Shown here: positions 8,326-16,452 of the stretch, piece by piece
Numbering within the stretch: the stretch's first letter is position 1
Layout: each line of letters begins with the position of its first letter
Assembly (NCBI RefSeq): GCF_002909445.1
Contig: NZ_PPXC01000015.1
Location: 1-64,000, forward strand
Direction of reading: 5' to 3'
Origin: Arthrobacter glacialis
Lineage (GTDB): Bacteria > Actinomycetota > Actinomycetes > Actinomycetales > Micrococcaceae
DNA: 64,000 nucleotides
Notes under the pieces: model-generated
Database searches by the model: none
Seen by the model: the letters and a program-made list of their open reading frames with translations, nothing else
What the model was told of the DNA's origin: nothing
Position numbers and translations under genes: made by a program

Positions 8326-8936
8326 CACGCTACTCCTAACCTGTCCCTGAGCCGGATCATTCCGTCACGAATTCTTGTTTTAACAGTGCCGACTGGAATC
8401 TTGAGCAGTTCGGCAACTTCTTGGTGTGTGTACCCACCGTAGTAGGCCAAGCTGATGGCTTCCTGTTGGGGTTGCGTCAGAGAGGCCAAAGCAATCCTGA
8501 CGCGTTCGGATTCCATCTGGGTCTCGACGGTGTCTGCGACGTCGTCGTAACTCTCCTGGTATTCCTTGATGCCTTGGCGAAGATCCCTGTCGGAACTTGC
8601 CTGGCTGGCCCGAACCTTGTCAACGGCTTTTCGGTGCGCGATGACCAAAATCCAGGACATTGCCTTGCCTCGGTCCGCGTCAAAGCGTGACGCCTGTGAC
8701 CAAATGTCGATGAAAACCTCTTGTGTCACTTCCTGGCTTTGTGCCGGGTCGCGCACCACCCGCCGCACCAGGCCAAATACGCGGGGTGCAACGGCGTCGT
8801 ACAGTTCTTCGAAGGCCGCCTCGTCGCCCAAGGCGACGAGGCGGATCAGGTCCTCATGGGTTGGTGGTGCCAGGGGCTCCACGGACCGCAACCAAGGTAA
8901 ACGCATACTGTCTACCTTGCCATGGTCCGTCCCCAT
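8325..8936 (-). CDS. sigK: ECF RNA polymerase sigma factor SigK
   Basis: A 203-aa group IV sigma factor. Region 2 spans about residues 40-105 (FEELYDAVAPRVFGLVRRVVRDPAQSQEVTQEVFIDIW) and region 4 about 148-200 with the helix-turn-helix YGGYTHQEVAELLKIPVGTVKTRI. The neighbours rskA downstream and a fasciclin (MPT70/83-type) gene upstream reproduce the mycobacterial SigK regulon, which supports the SigK name over other ECF groups. GGAGGG lies 9 nt before the ATG at 8936; Met 11 is an alternative start. No CCGAAGT element was found in its own 63-bp upstream gap, so it may be transcribed from the fasciclin promoter by read-through. Confidence 0.9.
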   Translation of the reverse strand: MGTDHGKVDSMRLPWLRSVEPLAPPTHEDLIRLVALGDEAAFEELYDAVAPRVFGLVRRVVRDPAQSQEVTQEVFIDIWSQASRFDADRGKAMSWILVIAHRKAVDKVRASQASSDRDLRQGIKEYQESYDDVADTVETQMESERVRIALASLTQPQQEAISLAYYGGYTHQEVAELLKIPVGTVKTRIRDGMIRLRDRLGVA

Positions 8937-8999
8937 GAGCCCATTCCCTCCGACGTGTGTTGCATTTTGTTGACGCGGTAGTTCAGCAGATCGCGGCAG

Positions 9000-9674
9000 T
9001 TACTTCTTTGCCGGGGGCATCAGGACCGTGTCGATCAGGTAAACCGTGGCGTTGGCCGTCTTGACGCCACCACAGATGACCTTGGCGCCGTTGACCATCA
9101 GGTCGTCGCCGCTGCCGGTGACTTCCAGGTTGCCACCCTCAGCCGTTGCGTGCTCGCCGGCAACCGCGCTCGGTGCCAACTGGCCGGGGACCACATGGTA
9201 GGTCAGGATGGAGGTCAGCGTTGCGGAGTCCGTCTTCAATCCTTCGATGGTTTCTGCCGGGATCTTGGCGAAAGCGTCATCAACGGGAGCGAAGACAGTG
9301 AACTCGCCGGAGTTCAGCGTGTCAACCAGGTTGACGTCCTTGTTCAACTGGCCTGAGACGGCTGCCGTCAGGGTCTTGAGCAGCGGGTTGTTCGATGCTG
9401 CCGTGGCAACCGGGTCAGCTGCCATGCCGGCCACAGAGCCAGCGCCACTGGGAACGGCTGCTGCGTAAGCGGCACAACCTGAACCAACCAACTCGCCAGC
9501 CATTGCTTCGGTGGTTGCCATGGGAGCTTCGCTGGTTGCCATGGGAGCATCCGAGGTGGCGGTGGGGGTGGTGGTTCCGCCGCTGCAGGAAGTGATTCCC
9601 AATGCGGTGATGGCCAGGAGGCCCAGGCCGAGGCTGAGGCTCTTACGGTTTGCAAACTTCAAGGTGGTGTTCAT
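9000..9674 (-). CDS. Fasciclin-domain lipoprotein (MPT70/MPT83-like)
   Basis: A 224-aa secreted lipoprotein. Residues 11-29 are a signal sequence ending in the lipobox GITSC with Cys 30 as the lipidated residue. A Thr/Ala/Met linker with repeated [17 protein letters not shown] follows, then one fasciclin (FAS1) domain (about 85-224) with [14 protein letters not shown] and TYHVVPGQL, the conserved H1 and H2 motifs. The start at 9674 has GGAG 7-8 nt upstream; the frame continues to 9806 without an RBS. In mycobacteria mpt70 and mpt83 are the main SigK targets, and this gene has a matching promoter motif at 9765-9794 and is followed by sigK-rskA. Confidence 0.9.
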   Translation of the reverse strand: MNTTLKFANRKSLSLGLGLLAITALGITSCSGGTTTPTATSDAPMATSEAPMATTEAMAGELVGSGCAAYAAAVPSGAGSVAGMAADPVATAASNNPLLKTLTAAVSGQLNKDVNLVDTLNSGEFTVFAPVDDAFAKIPAETIEGLKTDSATLTSILTYHVVPGQLAPSAVAGEHATAEGGNLEVTGSGDDLMVNGAKVICGGVKTANATVYLIDTVLMPPAKK

Positions 9675-9764
9675 GATGATCTCCGTAGTGTGAAAGCGGA
9701 AGGATTCCGATTTGCTTCCCGTGTCCGTTGCCTTCAAAACTTTGCTCCGGTGGGCTGTCAGAGA

Positions 9765-9794
9765 GTACTTCGGAGCCGCGGATGGAGCGGATTG
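9765..9794 (-). promoter_or_regulatory. Putative SigK-type promoter of the fasciclin gene
   Basis: On the minus strand CAATCC (9794-9789), exactly 15 bases, then CCGAAGTAC (9773-9765), ending 90 nt before the start codon. The pair is repeated with the same spacing at 7470-7441 before the molybdoenzyme gene. The CGGCT just before the second element is also shared. Similarity to the reported mycobacterial SigK promoter (CCATCC, 16-17 bases, CCGAAT) is from memory. Confidence 0.6.
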
Positions 9795-9846
9795 GAATGA
9801 AGGCAAGAATTATTTTTGGGCCGTTTGGCACCGGTAAACTGGGGCC

Positions 9847-11013
9847 ATGACTAACTCCAACGCGCCAACAACTTTCGGCACCACAGCGGCAGGCGGGCCC
9901 GGCATCGACGGCGGGGCAACCGGCGTCGTACAAGCTATTCATACTCTTGACCTGCACGCGGATGTTGCGGCACTCACGGCTGAGCTGATGGACATTGAAA
10001 GCGTGTCAGGCAACGAGCGGGCGCTCGCCGACGCTGTGGAGGAGGCTTTGTCAAAGCTGGGGCACCTGCAGGTAACGCGCAACGGTGATTCCCTAGTCGC
10101 AAGGACGTCGCTGGGCAGGGCGGAGCGGGTAATTCTGGCCGGCCACTTGGATACAGTCCCGCTGCCCACCACCCCGGGATCGCGCGGGACGGTGCCCAGC
10201 ACGTGGGACGGCGAGGTGCTGTACGGCCGCGGCGCAACGGACATGAAGGGTGGTGTGGCCGTGCAGCTGGCCCTGGCCGCCACCTTGCGTGAACCCACCA
10301 AGGACGTCACGTTCATCTTCTACGACCATGAAGAAGTTGCCGCAGCCAAGAGCGGGCTGGGGAGGTTGGTCCGGGAAAACCGGGAATTGCTGGACGCTGA
10401 CTTTGGCATTTTGTTGGAGCCCACCAACGGAACTGTGGAGGGTGGCTGCAATGGCACCATCCGCTTTGAGGCCACCACCTCCGGGGTGGCTGCTCATTCG
10501 GCCCGGGCATGGATGGGGGAGAACGCCATTCACGCCGCTGCCCCCATTCTGGCCCGACTGGCTGAATACCAACCAGCCACCATCACCGTTGACGGACTCG
10601 ACTACAGGGAATCACTGAACGCCGTGAAGATCCACGGCGGCACCGCCGGCAACGTGATTCCGGATCAGTGCGTCGTGGAGATCAACTACCGGTTTGCCCC
10701 TGACAAGACGCCGGACCAGGCGGAAGCACACGTACGTGAGCTCCTGAATGGCTTCGAGATGGTGCGCACGGATGCCGCAGCGGGAGCCCGTCCGGGTCTC
10801 AACGCGCCAGCCGCTGCCAGCTTTGTTGCCGCCGTGGGCCGTGCACCGCTGCCCAAGTATGGTTGGACGGATGTGGCTCGGCTCAGTGAGATGGGCATCC
10901 CGGCGGTCAACTTTGGTCCGGGGGATGCGCTGTTGGCGCACAGCGACAACGAGCACGTCCACTCCGATGACATCCGCGAGTGCCTGGCTGCGTTGACGCG
11001 TTGGCTCAGCTAA
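9847..11013 (+). CDS. dapE: Succinyl-diaminopimelate desuccinylase (DapE)
   Basis: DapE removes succinate from N-succinyl-L,L-diaminopimelate, two steps after DapD. The 388-aa M20-family metallohydrolase shows GHLDTVP (99-105, His and Asp metal ligands), GRGATDMKGG (bridging Asp), a catalytic EE in FYDHEEVAA, and a C-terminal metal-binding His in LLAHSDNEHVH. The central dimerisation lid runs from about 200 to 300. The ATG lies 6 nt after TAAACT (9835-9840), so translation is probably leaderless. The first 30 residues are Gly/Thr-rich and may be dispensable. A 26-bp hairpin follows the stop. Confidence 0.95.
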   Translation: MTNSNAPTTFGTTAAGGPGIDGGATGVVQAIHTLDLHADVAALTAELMDIESVSGNERALADAVEEALSKLGHLQVTRNGDSLVARTSLGRAERVILAGHLDTVPLPTTPGSRGTVPSTWDGEVLYGRGATDMKGGVAVQLALAATLREPTKDVTFIFYDHEEVAAAKSGLGRLVRENRELLDADFGILLEPTNGTVEGGCNGTIRFEATTSGVAAHSARAWMGENAIHAAAPILARLAEYQPATITVDGLDYRESLNAVKIHGGTAGNVIPDQCVVEINYRFAPDKTPDQAEAHVRELLNGFEMVRTDAAAGARPGLNAPAAASFVAAVGRAPLPKYGWTDVARLSEMGIPAVNFGPGDALLAHSDNEHVHSDDIRECLAALTRWLS

Positions 11014-11019
11014 TCCCTT

Positions 11020-11103
11020 CTTAAACAACTGACCCGCAGTAGTGGCTGAAAATTCACGGAAATCGTGACTTTTTCGACCACTACTGCGGGTCAGTTGTTT
11101 AAG
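11020..11103. repeat. Nested palindrome, copy 1 of the AACTGACCCGCAG family
   Basis: Outer arms 11020-11045 and 11078-11103 are perfect 26-bp reverse complements containing AACTGACCCGCAG. The 32-nt interior can fold again around CACG/CGTG. It lies between convergent dapE and gluD and probably ends transcription from both sides. Related copies are at 25104 and 29951. Confidence 0.75.
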
Positions 11104-11108
11104 GGGTG

Positions 11109-11954
11109 TTAGCCAGCTATGCCAACCTTGACGGCCTTGACGACCTTGACGCGGGAGGACATCTTGCTTTCGGTGTACTTGGCAATGCCGGACAGGATCA
11201 GGCACAAGCCCACGTAAATCGCTGCAGTGACCATGAGCGCCGGAATCAGCGGTGAACCGTACTGGCCCTGGGAACCGAGGAAGTTCGCGTACTTGAGGAT
11301 TTCGTCGTAGGTGATGAGGAAGCCCAGAGCGGTGTCCTTCATAATGACCACCAGCTGGGCGATAATGACAGGCAGCATGGAGCGGACAGCCTGAGGCAAC
11401 AGAATAGTGCGCATCACCTGGCCCTTGGTCAGGCCGACGGCAAATCCGGCCTCGCGCTGGCCCTTGGGCAAAGATTCAATGCCGGCACGGAACACTTCAG
11501 CCAACACCGATCCGTTGTACAGGACCAAGCCAACCACGACGGCGATGAAGGGTGTGATGCCCTTGACCCCGACCGAGGGGAGGCCGTAGTACATGATCAT
11601 CATCAGGATCAGCAGCGGCACAGCCCTGAACAGCTCCGTGAACCAGTAACACGGGATGCGGACCCATTTGCTGTCAGCCAGACGACCAAAGGCGAGCAGC
11701 ACGCCCAAAAGAATACTGCCGATGGCGGCAACGCCGAAAGCACTAAGCGTGGCCCCGATGGCCTGGAGGAACTTTTGCTGGACCAGAGGGAAGGTGAAGA
11801 TCTCCCACTTCTTTGCCGTGAACTGTCCGGACTCATAGAACCGGTAGAGGATAAAGCCAATGATGCCCACCACAACGAGTGCCGTGAAGATATTCAGGTA
11901 AACATTGCGCACACGGGCTTTGGGACCGGGAACATCGAAAAGAACAGAACTCAT
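11109..11954 (-). CDS. gluD: Glutamate-type ABC transporter permease GluD
   Basis: A 281-aa inner-membrane permease of the polar amino-acid uptake family with about five to six helices. The EAA loop near residues 160-180 reads AEVFRAGIESLPKGQREAGFAVGL, where the ATPase docks. The start at 11954 overlaps the gluC stop as ATGA; the frame extends to 12041 but that part lies inside gluC. The C-terminus is basic (SRVKVVKAVKVG). It is the last gene of gluABCD and ends 6 bp before the palindrome at 11020-11103. Confidence 0.88.
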   Translation of the reverse strand: MSSVLFDVPGPKARVRNVYLNIFTALVVVGIIGFILYRFYESGQFTAKKWEIFTFPLVQQKFLQAIGATLSAFGVAAIGSILLGVLLAFGRLADSKWVRIPCYWFTELFRAVPLLILMMIMYYGLPSVGVKGITPFIAVVVGLVLYNGSVLAEVFRAGIESLPKGQREAGFAVGLTKGQVMRTILLPQAVRSMLPVIIAQLVVIMKDTALGFLITYDEILKYANFLGSQGQYGSPLIPALMVTAAIYVGLCLILSGIAKYTESKMSSRVKVVKAVKVGIAG

Positions 11955-12601
11955 CGCGCTACCCTCCACTTCTTCTCGAGGTAGCGTTGCAGCGGTGTCA
12001 AAATGCCCAAGACAAGCACCACAAAGATTAGGGCAACCCACAGCAGACCCGGCAGCAACGGTTCACCGCGTTCGCTGAGGTAGGCGCGGATGGAGCCGGC
12101 CTCAAACACGGAGAAACCGGCAGCAACCGTGGTGTTCTTCAGCAGAGCGATAAATACGCTGAACAGCGGTGGCACCACCGACCGGAAGGCCTGCGGCAGC
12201 ACAATCAAGGACAGCGTCTGCATGAAGGGCAAACCAATGGCCCTAGCGGCCTCGGATTGGCCCACGGAAACCGTATTGATGCCGGAACGGATGGCTTCGG
12301 AAACGTAAGTTGCCGTATAGAGGGAAAGGCCGATGATGGCTGCCGTCATGAAGCTGATGTTGGGCAGGCCGAGCTTGGGGTAGCCCAGCGCAAAGAAAGC
12401 CAGAATCAGTGTCAGCGGGGTATTGCGGACAAAATTGACGTAGAAGGTTCCGGCGGCACGCATGGCCGGTGCCGGGGAGACACGCATGCCGGCGACGATA
12501 GTACCCAGGATCAGGGCAAAGAACGCGGAAATGACAAACAAGATTCCGGTGTTCTTGAAACCTGTGAGGAACAGGTCACTGTTGTCAATAAGTACATTCA
12601 C
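11951..12601 (-). CDS. gluC: Glutamate-type ABC transporter permease GluC
   Basis: A 216-aa permease that pairs with GluD to form the channel. It has five predicted helices and the EAA loop SEAIRSGINTVSVGQSEAARAIGLPF (about 105-130). The ATG at 12601 follows CACTGAAAGCGACACTGCCCTG, with no strong Shine-Dalgarno, and the gap to gluB (84 bp) holds a hairpin, so gluC and gluD are probably made at lower levels than the binding protein. The 3' end overlaps gluD by 4 nt. Confidence 0.9.
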   Translation of the reverse strand: MNVLIDNSDLFLTGFKNTGILFVISAFFALILGTIVAGMRVSPAPAMRAAGTFYVNFVRNTPLTLILAFFALGYPKLGLPNISFMTAAIIGLSLYTATYVSEAIRSGINTVSVGQSEAARAIGLPFMQTLSLIVLPQAFRSVVPPLFSVFIALLKNTTVAAGFSVFEAGSIRAYLSERGEPLLPGLLWVALIFVVLVLGILTPLQRYLEKKWRVAR

Positions 12602-12637
12602 AGGGCAGTGTCGCTTTCAGTGAATTGGAGAGGACGA

Positions 12638-12675
12638 AGTGGTGGTGTTGTGCCAGCTGGCACAACACCACCACT
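12638..12675 (-). terminator. Perfect 17-bp hairpin between gluB and gluC
   Basis: Arms 12638-12654 and 12659-12675 are exact complements around AGCT. On the minus strand no T run follows, so it is more likely an mRNA-stabilising or attenuating hairpin behind gluB than a full terminator. Such elements commonly raise binding-protein yield over permeases. A T run does follow on the plus strand, where no gene needs it. Confidence 0.6.
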
Positions 12676-12685
12676 GGCGGGTTTT

Positions 12686-13582
12686 TTAGTACTGGTCTAC
12701 GGCAGGCTGATCAACCTTGGTGCCCGAAAGGCCCAAGGTGGATTCGTAGATCTTGGTCCACGTTGCGCCACCGTCGGTGAGGGTCTTGTTCAAGAAAGTG
12801 CGCAGGGCCGTGTCGCCCTTGGCCAGGCCGATTCCGTACTTCTCAACCGTGAACGGTTCACCAACAACCTTCAGGTTGTCCGGGTCCTGGGAAGCAAATC
12901 CAAGCAGGATGGCCTGGTCCGTGGTTACGGCGTCCGAGTCACCGTTCTTCAAGGATTCAACGCACTTGGAATAGAGGTCAAATTCCTGGGGCTTTGCTTC
13001 CGGGAAGTTCTCCCGAATGTTTTGGATGGGGGTGGAACCGACAGCGGAGCAAACGTTCTTTCCGGCCAGATCCTTCTCGCTCTTGATGTCGGTGTTGTCC
13101 TTTGCCACCAAAAGGCCCTGGCCTGTGATGAAGTACGGTCCGGCAAAGTCAACAATCGCCTTGCGCTTGTCAGTGATGGAGTAGGTGCCCACATAGAGGT
13201 CAACATCCCCATTGGCCAAGGCCGTCTCACGGTTTGCTGACGGGATTGCCTTGAATTCAATCTTATCTTTGGCGACACCCAGTGAGGCTGCCATCCACGT
13301 TGCGATCTCAATGTCGAAGCCCGAGCGCTCGCCCGTGGCCGCGTCAAGGTAACCCAGGCCGGGCTGGTCTTCTTTTACACCAATGCGGACTACGCCGGAG
13401 GACTTGATTTTGTCAAAGGTGGGGCTGCCTGTCAGCGCAACATCCTTGGCTACTTCAAACGCTGGAGCAGCGCTGGTGGACTCGCCGCCCGTGTCGCCGC
13501 CGCCGCAGCCGGTCATGGCGAGCGCAGCCGCAGTCAGTACGGCTGCAACGCTGAGGGTTTTCCTGCTAAAAATTTTCTTCAT
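12686..13582 (-). CDS. gluB: Glutamate-type ABC transporter substrate-binding lipoprotein GluB
   Basis: A 298-aa extracytoplasmic solute-binding protein (family 3). The signal peptide ends in the lipobox LAMTGCGGG, with the lipidated Cys near residue 26. The binding domain shows GVKEDQPGLGYLDAATGERSGFDIEIA, typical of amino-acid binding proteins, and an RETALANGDVDLYVG motif. AAAGGAATCCCC precedes the chosen ATG; the frame runs further upstream but those codons hold the RBS. It lies 79 bp after gluA in the operon. Glutamate as ligand is inferred from the gluABCD arrangement of Corynebacterium. Confidence 0.9.
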   Translation of the reverse strand: MKKIFSRKTLSVAAVLTAAALAMTGCGGGDTGGESTSAAPAFEVAKDVALTGSPTFDKIKSSGVVRIGVKEDQPGLGYLDAATGERSGFDIEIATWMAASLGVAKDKIEFKAIPSANRETALANGDVDLYVGTYSITDKRKAIVDFAGPYFITGQGLLVAKDNTDIKSEKDLAGKNVCSAVGSTPIQNIRENFPEAKPQEFDLYSKCVESLKNGDSDAVTTDQAILLGFASQDPDNLKVVGEPFTVEKYGIGLAKGDTALRTFLNKTLTDGGATWTKIYESTLGLSGTKVDQPAVDQY

Positions 13583-13661
13583 GGGGATTCCTTTCATAGA
13601 CGGCCATGACGGCCGTTGTAATGAGCGGCTACTGGAGCCAAAAAGACGAGAAGACTGGTGG

Positions 13662-14417
13662 TCAGTTGGTGAGGATTTTGGACAGGAAGTCCTTGGCCCG
13701 GGGGGTCTGCGGGTTGGTGAAGAACTCCTGGGGGGTGGCTTCCTCCACGATTTGCCCGTCCGCCATGAAAATGACCCTGTCCGCGGCTTTGCGGGCAAAG
13801 CCCATTTCGTGGGTGACAACCACCATGGTCATGCCCTCCTTGGCCAGTTCGACCATGACATCAAGGACCTCGTTGATCATTTCCGGGTCAAGTGCACTGG
13901 TGGGTTCGTCAAAAAGCATGACCTTTGGCTTCATTGCCAAGGCCCGCGCAATGGCCACACGCTGCTGCTGCCCACCGGACAGCTGAGCGGGCAGTTTTGC
14001 GGCTTGATGACCCACACCAACACGTTCCAACAAACCCATGGCGAGTTTGTCGGCGTCGGACTTGCTCATGCCTTTGACCTTGATGGGGCCGAGAGTGACA
14101 TTTTCCAGAATGGTTTTGTGGGCAAACAGGTTGAACGACTGGAAGACCATGCCGACGTCGGCACGCAGATTTGCCAGTTGCTTGCCCTCCTTGGGCAGTT
14201 CCTTGCCATCAATGGTGATGGAGCCGTTGTCAATGGTCTCCAGCCTGTTGATGGTGCGGCACAACGTTGATTTGCCGGAACCTGACGGTCCAATGACCAC
14301 CAGTACCTCGCCCTTGGCCACTTGCAGATTAATTTCCTGAAGCACGTGGAGAGGGCCGTAGTGCTTGTTAACAGCCTTGAGTTCCACGAGCGCAGGAGCA
14401 TGTGCGGGATTTGTCAT
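13662..14417 (-). CDS. gluA: Glutamate-type ABC transporter ATP-binding protein GluA
   Basis: A 251-aa ABC ATPase. Walker A is GPSGSGKST (about 38-46), the Q-loop is VFQSFNLF, the signature LSGGQQQR (about 144-151), Walker [13 protein letters not shown] and the switch His in VVTHEMG. The ATG at 14417 is 6 nt after TACATT with no Shine-Dalgarno, so the operon probably begins with a leaderless transcript; the longer frame to 14702 overlaps the divergent LOG gene and is rejected. It energises GluCD. The order gluA-gluB-gluC-gluD runs on the minus strand. Confidence 0.92.
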   Translation of the reverse strand: MTNPAHAPALVELKAVNKHYGPLHVLQEINLQVAKGEVLVVIGPSGSGKSTLCRTINRLETIDNGSITIDGKELPKEGKQLANLRADVGMVFQSFNLFAHKTILENVTLGPIKVKGMSKSDADKLAMGLLERVGVGHQAAKLPAQLSGGQQQRVAIARALAMKPKVMLFDEPTSALDPEMINEVLDVMVELAKEGMTMVVVTHEMGFARKAADRVIFMADGQIVEEATPQEFFTNPQTPRAKDFLSKILTN

Positions 14418-14538
14418 GGTTCGAATGTATCGACAATTGCAAGACTCGGTAAAGGTTTTGGGTAGCTCGGCCCGGATCGTAACGCTAACGAGATGTTGTG
14501 AGCCGAGCCACGGAATGTTTTCACGTACCCTTGTTCCC

Positions 14539-15312
14539 ATGAGCGCACCAACAGGATCCAGCCGAAACCCACTTCCGCAACTTCGCCGTTTTGGTATTTG
14601 GCGCAAGAACGGCTCGGGCCGCGACACAGCAGATGCCAGACTGTTGGAGACACCTCGCAGCAGCGACTTCACCCACACTGATCCGTGGCGGGTCATGCGC
14701 ATTCAAAGCGAGTTCGTCCAGGGCTTCGACGCCCTGGCTGACATTGGCCCTGCCATCAGCGTGTTCGGTTCGGCACGCACCAAACCCGAATCGCCCTACT
14801 ACGCAGTGGGTGTTGAAGTGGGCCGGCGCCTGGCAGAGGCCGGGGTGGGAGTCATCACCGGTGGCGGGCCGGGGTCCATGGAGGCAGCCAACCGTGGCGC
14901 ATCGGAGGCCGGCGGACTCTCCATTGGTCTGGGGATTGAGCTGCCCTTTGAATCAGGCATGAACGCGTGGGTTGGCCTGGGTGTTGACTTTAGGTACTTC
15001 TTTGCCCGCAAGACAATGTTCGTCAAGTACGCCCAAGGCTTTGTGGTGCTCCCCGGCGGTCTGGGCACCTTGGATGAGCTCTTCGAGGCCATGGTTTTGG
15101 TGCAGACATCCAAGGTGAGCCAGTTCCCCATCGTTCTGGTTGACAAGGCTTTTTGGGGTCCGCTGATGGACTGGATCAGGGATGTCATGGTGGTTCAGGG
15201 ACTTGTTTCAGCCCAGGACCTGGACATTGTTGCCCTGGTGGACACTGCCGAAGAAGCCGTGGAATTGGTGATGGCTGGAAAAGCCGGCGCGAAAGTTGCT
15301 GGACGAGGCTAG
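14539..15312 (+). CDS. LOG-family (TIGR00730) Rossmann-fold protein
   Basis: A 257-aa protein with the LOG/lysine decarboxylase-like fold. The hallmark [12 protein letters not shown] (about 173-184) matches the PGGxGTxxE nucleotide-binding motif of cytokinin riboside 5'-monophosphate phosphoribohydrolases, and [14 protein letters not shown] (about 112-125) is the first conserved loop. It probably cleaves ribose-phosphate from a purine nucleotide. The ATG is 7 nt after TACCCT (14526-14531), pointing to leaderless translation; the frame reaches back to 14365 into gluA and that part is not used. The first 60 residues are an Arg-rich extension. Confidence 0.88.
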   Translation: MSAPTGSSRNPLPQLRRFGIWRKNGSGRDTADARLLETPRSSDFTHTDPWRVMRIQSEFVQGFDALADIGPAISVFGSARTKPESPYYAVGVEVGRRLAEAGVGVITGGGPGSMEAANRGASEAGGLSIGLGIELPFESGMNAWVGLGVDFRYFFARKTMFVKYAQGFVVLPGGLGTLDELFEAMVLVQTSKVSQFPIVLVDKAFWGPLMDWIRDVMVVQGLVSAQDLDIVALVDTAEEAVELVMAGKAGAKVAGRG

Positions 15313-15364
15313 GGGCTTACGACACGAACGCTTAATGCAGCCCGGCATCTGGCACGATGGACTG

Positions 15365-15805
15365 GTGACTTACTTCCTAATTTTTCTTGCCGTGATGCTG
15401 GCTGCCGCGGTGGTGCTCTACGTTGTTGGCTTGAACAAGCCCGACGCCGGGTCAGCCGTGTATCAGGACGGCATGGCGGTCCCCGTGGCCAATCTGCCAC
15501 CGGTGCTGCTGCCGGATGCGCCCGAGCCCGCTGACGTGGACAAATTGCGTTTTTCACTGGGCCTGCGCGGTTACCGCATGGACCAGGTTGATGAGGTTCT
15601 TGACCGGTTGCGTGATGAACTGGCAGCCAAGGATGTGCGCATCGCCGAACTTTTGACGTCCGACGCCGGTGCCCCGGCTCCCGCTGCTGGCGAGGGTGAC
15701 GCCGTGGTTGCCGATGCAGCGGGCGTTGCCGGGCCCGCCGTCGTCGTCAAAGAGTTGGGCGAATCAGAGATTTCAGCACTCCAGCAGACACCCGGCAACG
15801 GGTAG
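15365..15805 (+). CDS. DivIVA-domain membrane protein
   Basis: A roughly 146-aa protein with one N-terminal helix (YFLIFLAVMLAAAVVLYVVG) and a short DivIVA-type domain LRFSLGLRGYRMDQVDEVLDRLRDEL, followed by an Ala/Val/Gly-rich tail. DivIVA segments usually bind curved membrane or self-assemble at poles and septa, so a role in cell growth is possible. The GTG at 15365 is preferred because the helix follows at once; earlier starts at 15335 (ATG) and 15296 (overlapping the LOG gene) cannot be excluded. It is 5 bp upstream of tag. Confidence 0.7.
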   Translation: MTYFLIFLAVMLAAAVVLYVVGLNKPDAGSAVYQDGMAVPVANLPPVLLPDAPEPADVDKLRFSLGLRGYRMDQVDEVLDRLRDELAAKDVRIAELLTSDAGAPAPAAGEGDAVVADAAGVAGPAVVVKELGESEISALQQTPGNG

Positions 15806-15810
15806 GTCTG

Positions 15811-16452
15811 ATGGATCTTGTGAGCGGCACCGACGCAAAAGCTCGCTGCGCGTGGGCCGGGATTGAGCGTGATGAGCAATATCAGCAGTATCACGACACC
15901 GAATGGGGCAGGCCTGTCACGGGTGAGGCGGAACTCTTTGAGCGTCTGAGCCTTGAGGCCTTCCAGTCGGGTCTGAGCTGGCTGACCATCCTGCGAAAAC
16001 GTGAATCCTTTAGGCGCGCGTTTGGCAACTTTGAGCCCGCAGTGGTGGCCGCCTTTGGCCAGGACGACATTGACAGGCTCATGGCGGATGCCTCCATTGT
16101 GCGCAATTTGATGAAGATCAATGCCACCATTGGGAACGCCCGCGCTTTGCTGGCCCTGCCGCAGGGCACAACGCTGTCCCAACTTTTGGCCAGCCATGCC
16201 CCGGCTGCCGTCCGGGGCGCCGGCGAGCCCATTCCGGGTAAAACTGCCGAATCCCTGCAACTGGCCAAAGTCTTGAAGAAGCACGGCTTTGCGTTCGTGG
16301 GACCAACCACCGCCTATGCCATGATGCAGGCCGTGGGGATTGTCAACGACCACCAGCCCGGCTGTTGGCTGGCAGCGCCTCTCGACGCGGCGCCGGCAGC
16401 GCCGCTCGGCCGGGATCTCGCGCCCAGCGGTGAGGCGCCAGAATGGCCATGA
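15811..16452 (+). CDS. tag: DNA-3-methyladenine glycosylase I (Tag)
   Basis: Tag excises 3-methyladenine from alkylated DNA and starts base-excision repair. The 213-aa protein has the four zinc ligands of the family: Cys in ARCAWAG near the start, His in YHDTEWGRP, and the C-terminal His and Cys in NDHQPGCW. AFQSGLSWLTILRKRESFRRAF is the conserved helix-hairpin-helix region. It ends 10 bp inside the next gene on the same strand. The last 25 residues (Ala/Pro-rich) extend beyond the usual end of the family. Confidence 0.93.
   Translation: MDLVSGTDAKARCAWAGIERDEQYQQYHDTEWGRPVTGEAELFERLSLEAFQSGLSWLTILRKRESFRRAFGNFEPAVVAAFGQDDIDRLMADASIVRNLMKINATIGNARALLALPQGTTLSQLLASHAPAAVRGAGEPIPGKTAESLQLAKVLKKHGFAFVGPTTAYAMMQAVGIVNDHQPGCWLAAPLDAAPAAPLGRDLAPSGEAPEWP

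Noticed and set aside
14365-14538. N-terminal extension of the LOG-family gene to 14365
   Set aside because: It would overlap gluA, while the ATG at 14539 has a leaderless -10 box (TACCCT) 7 nt upstream.
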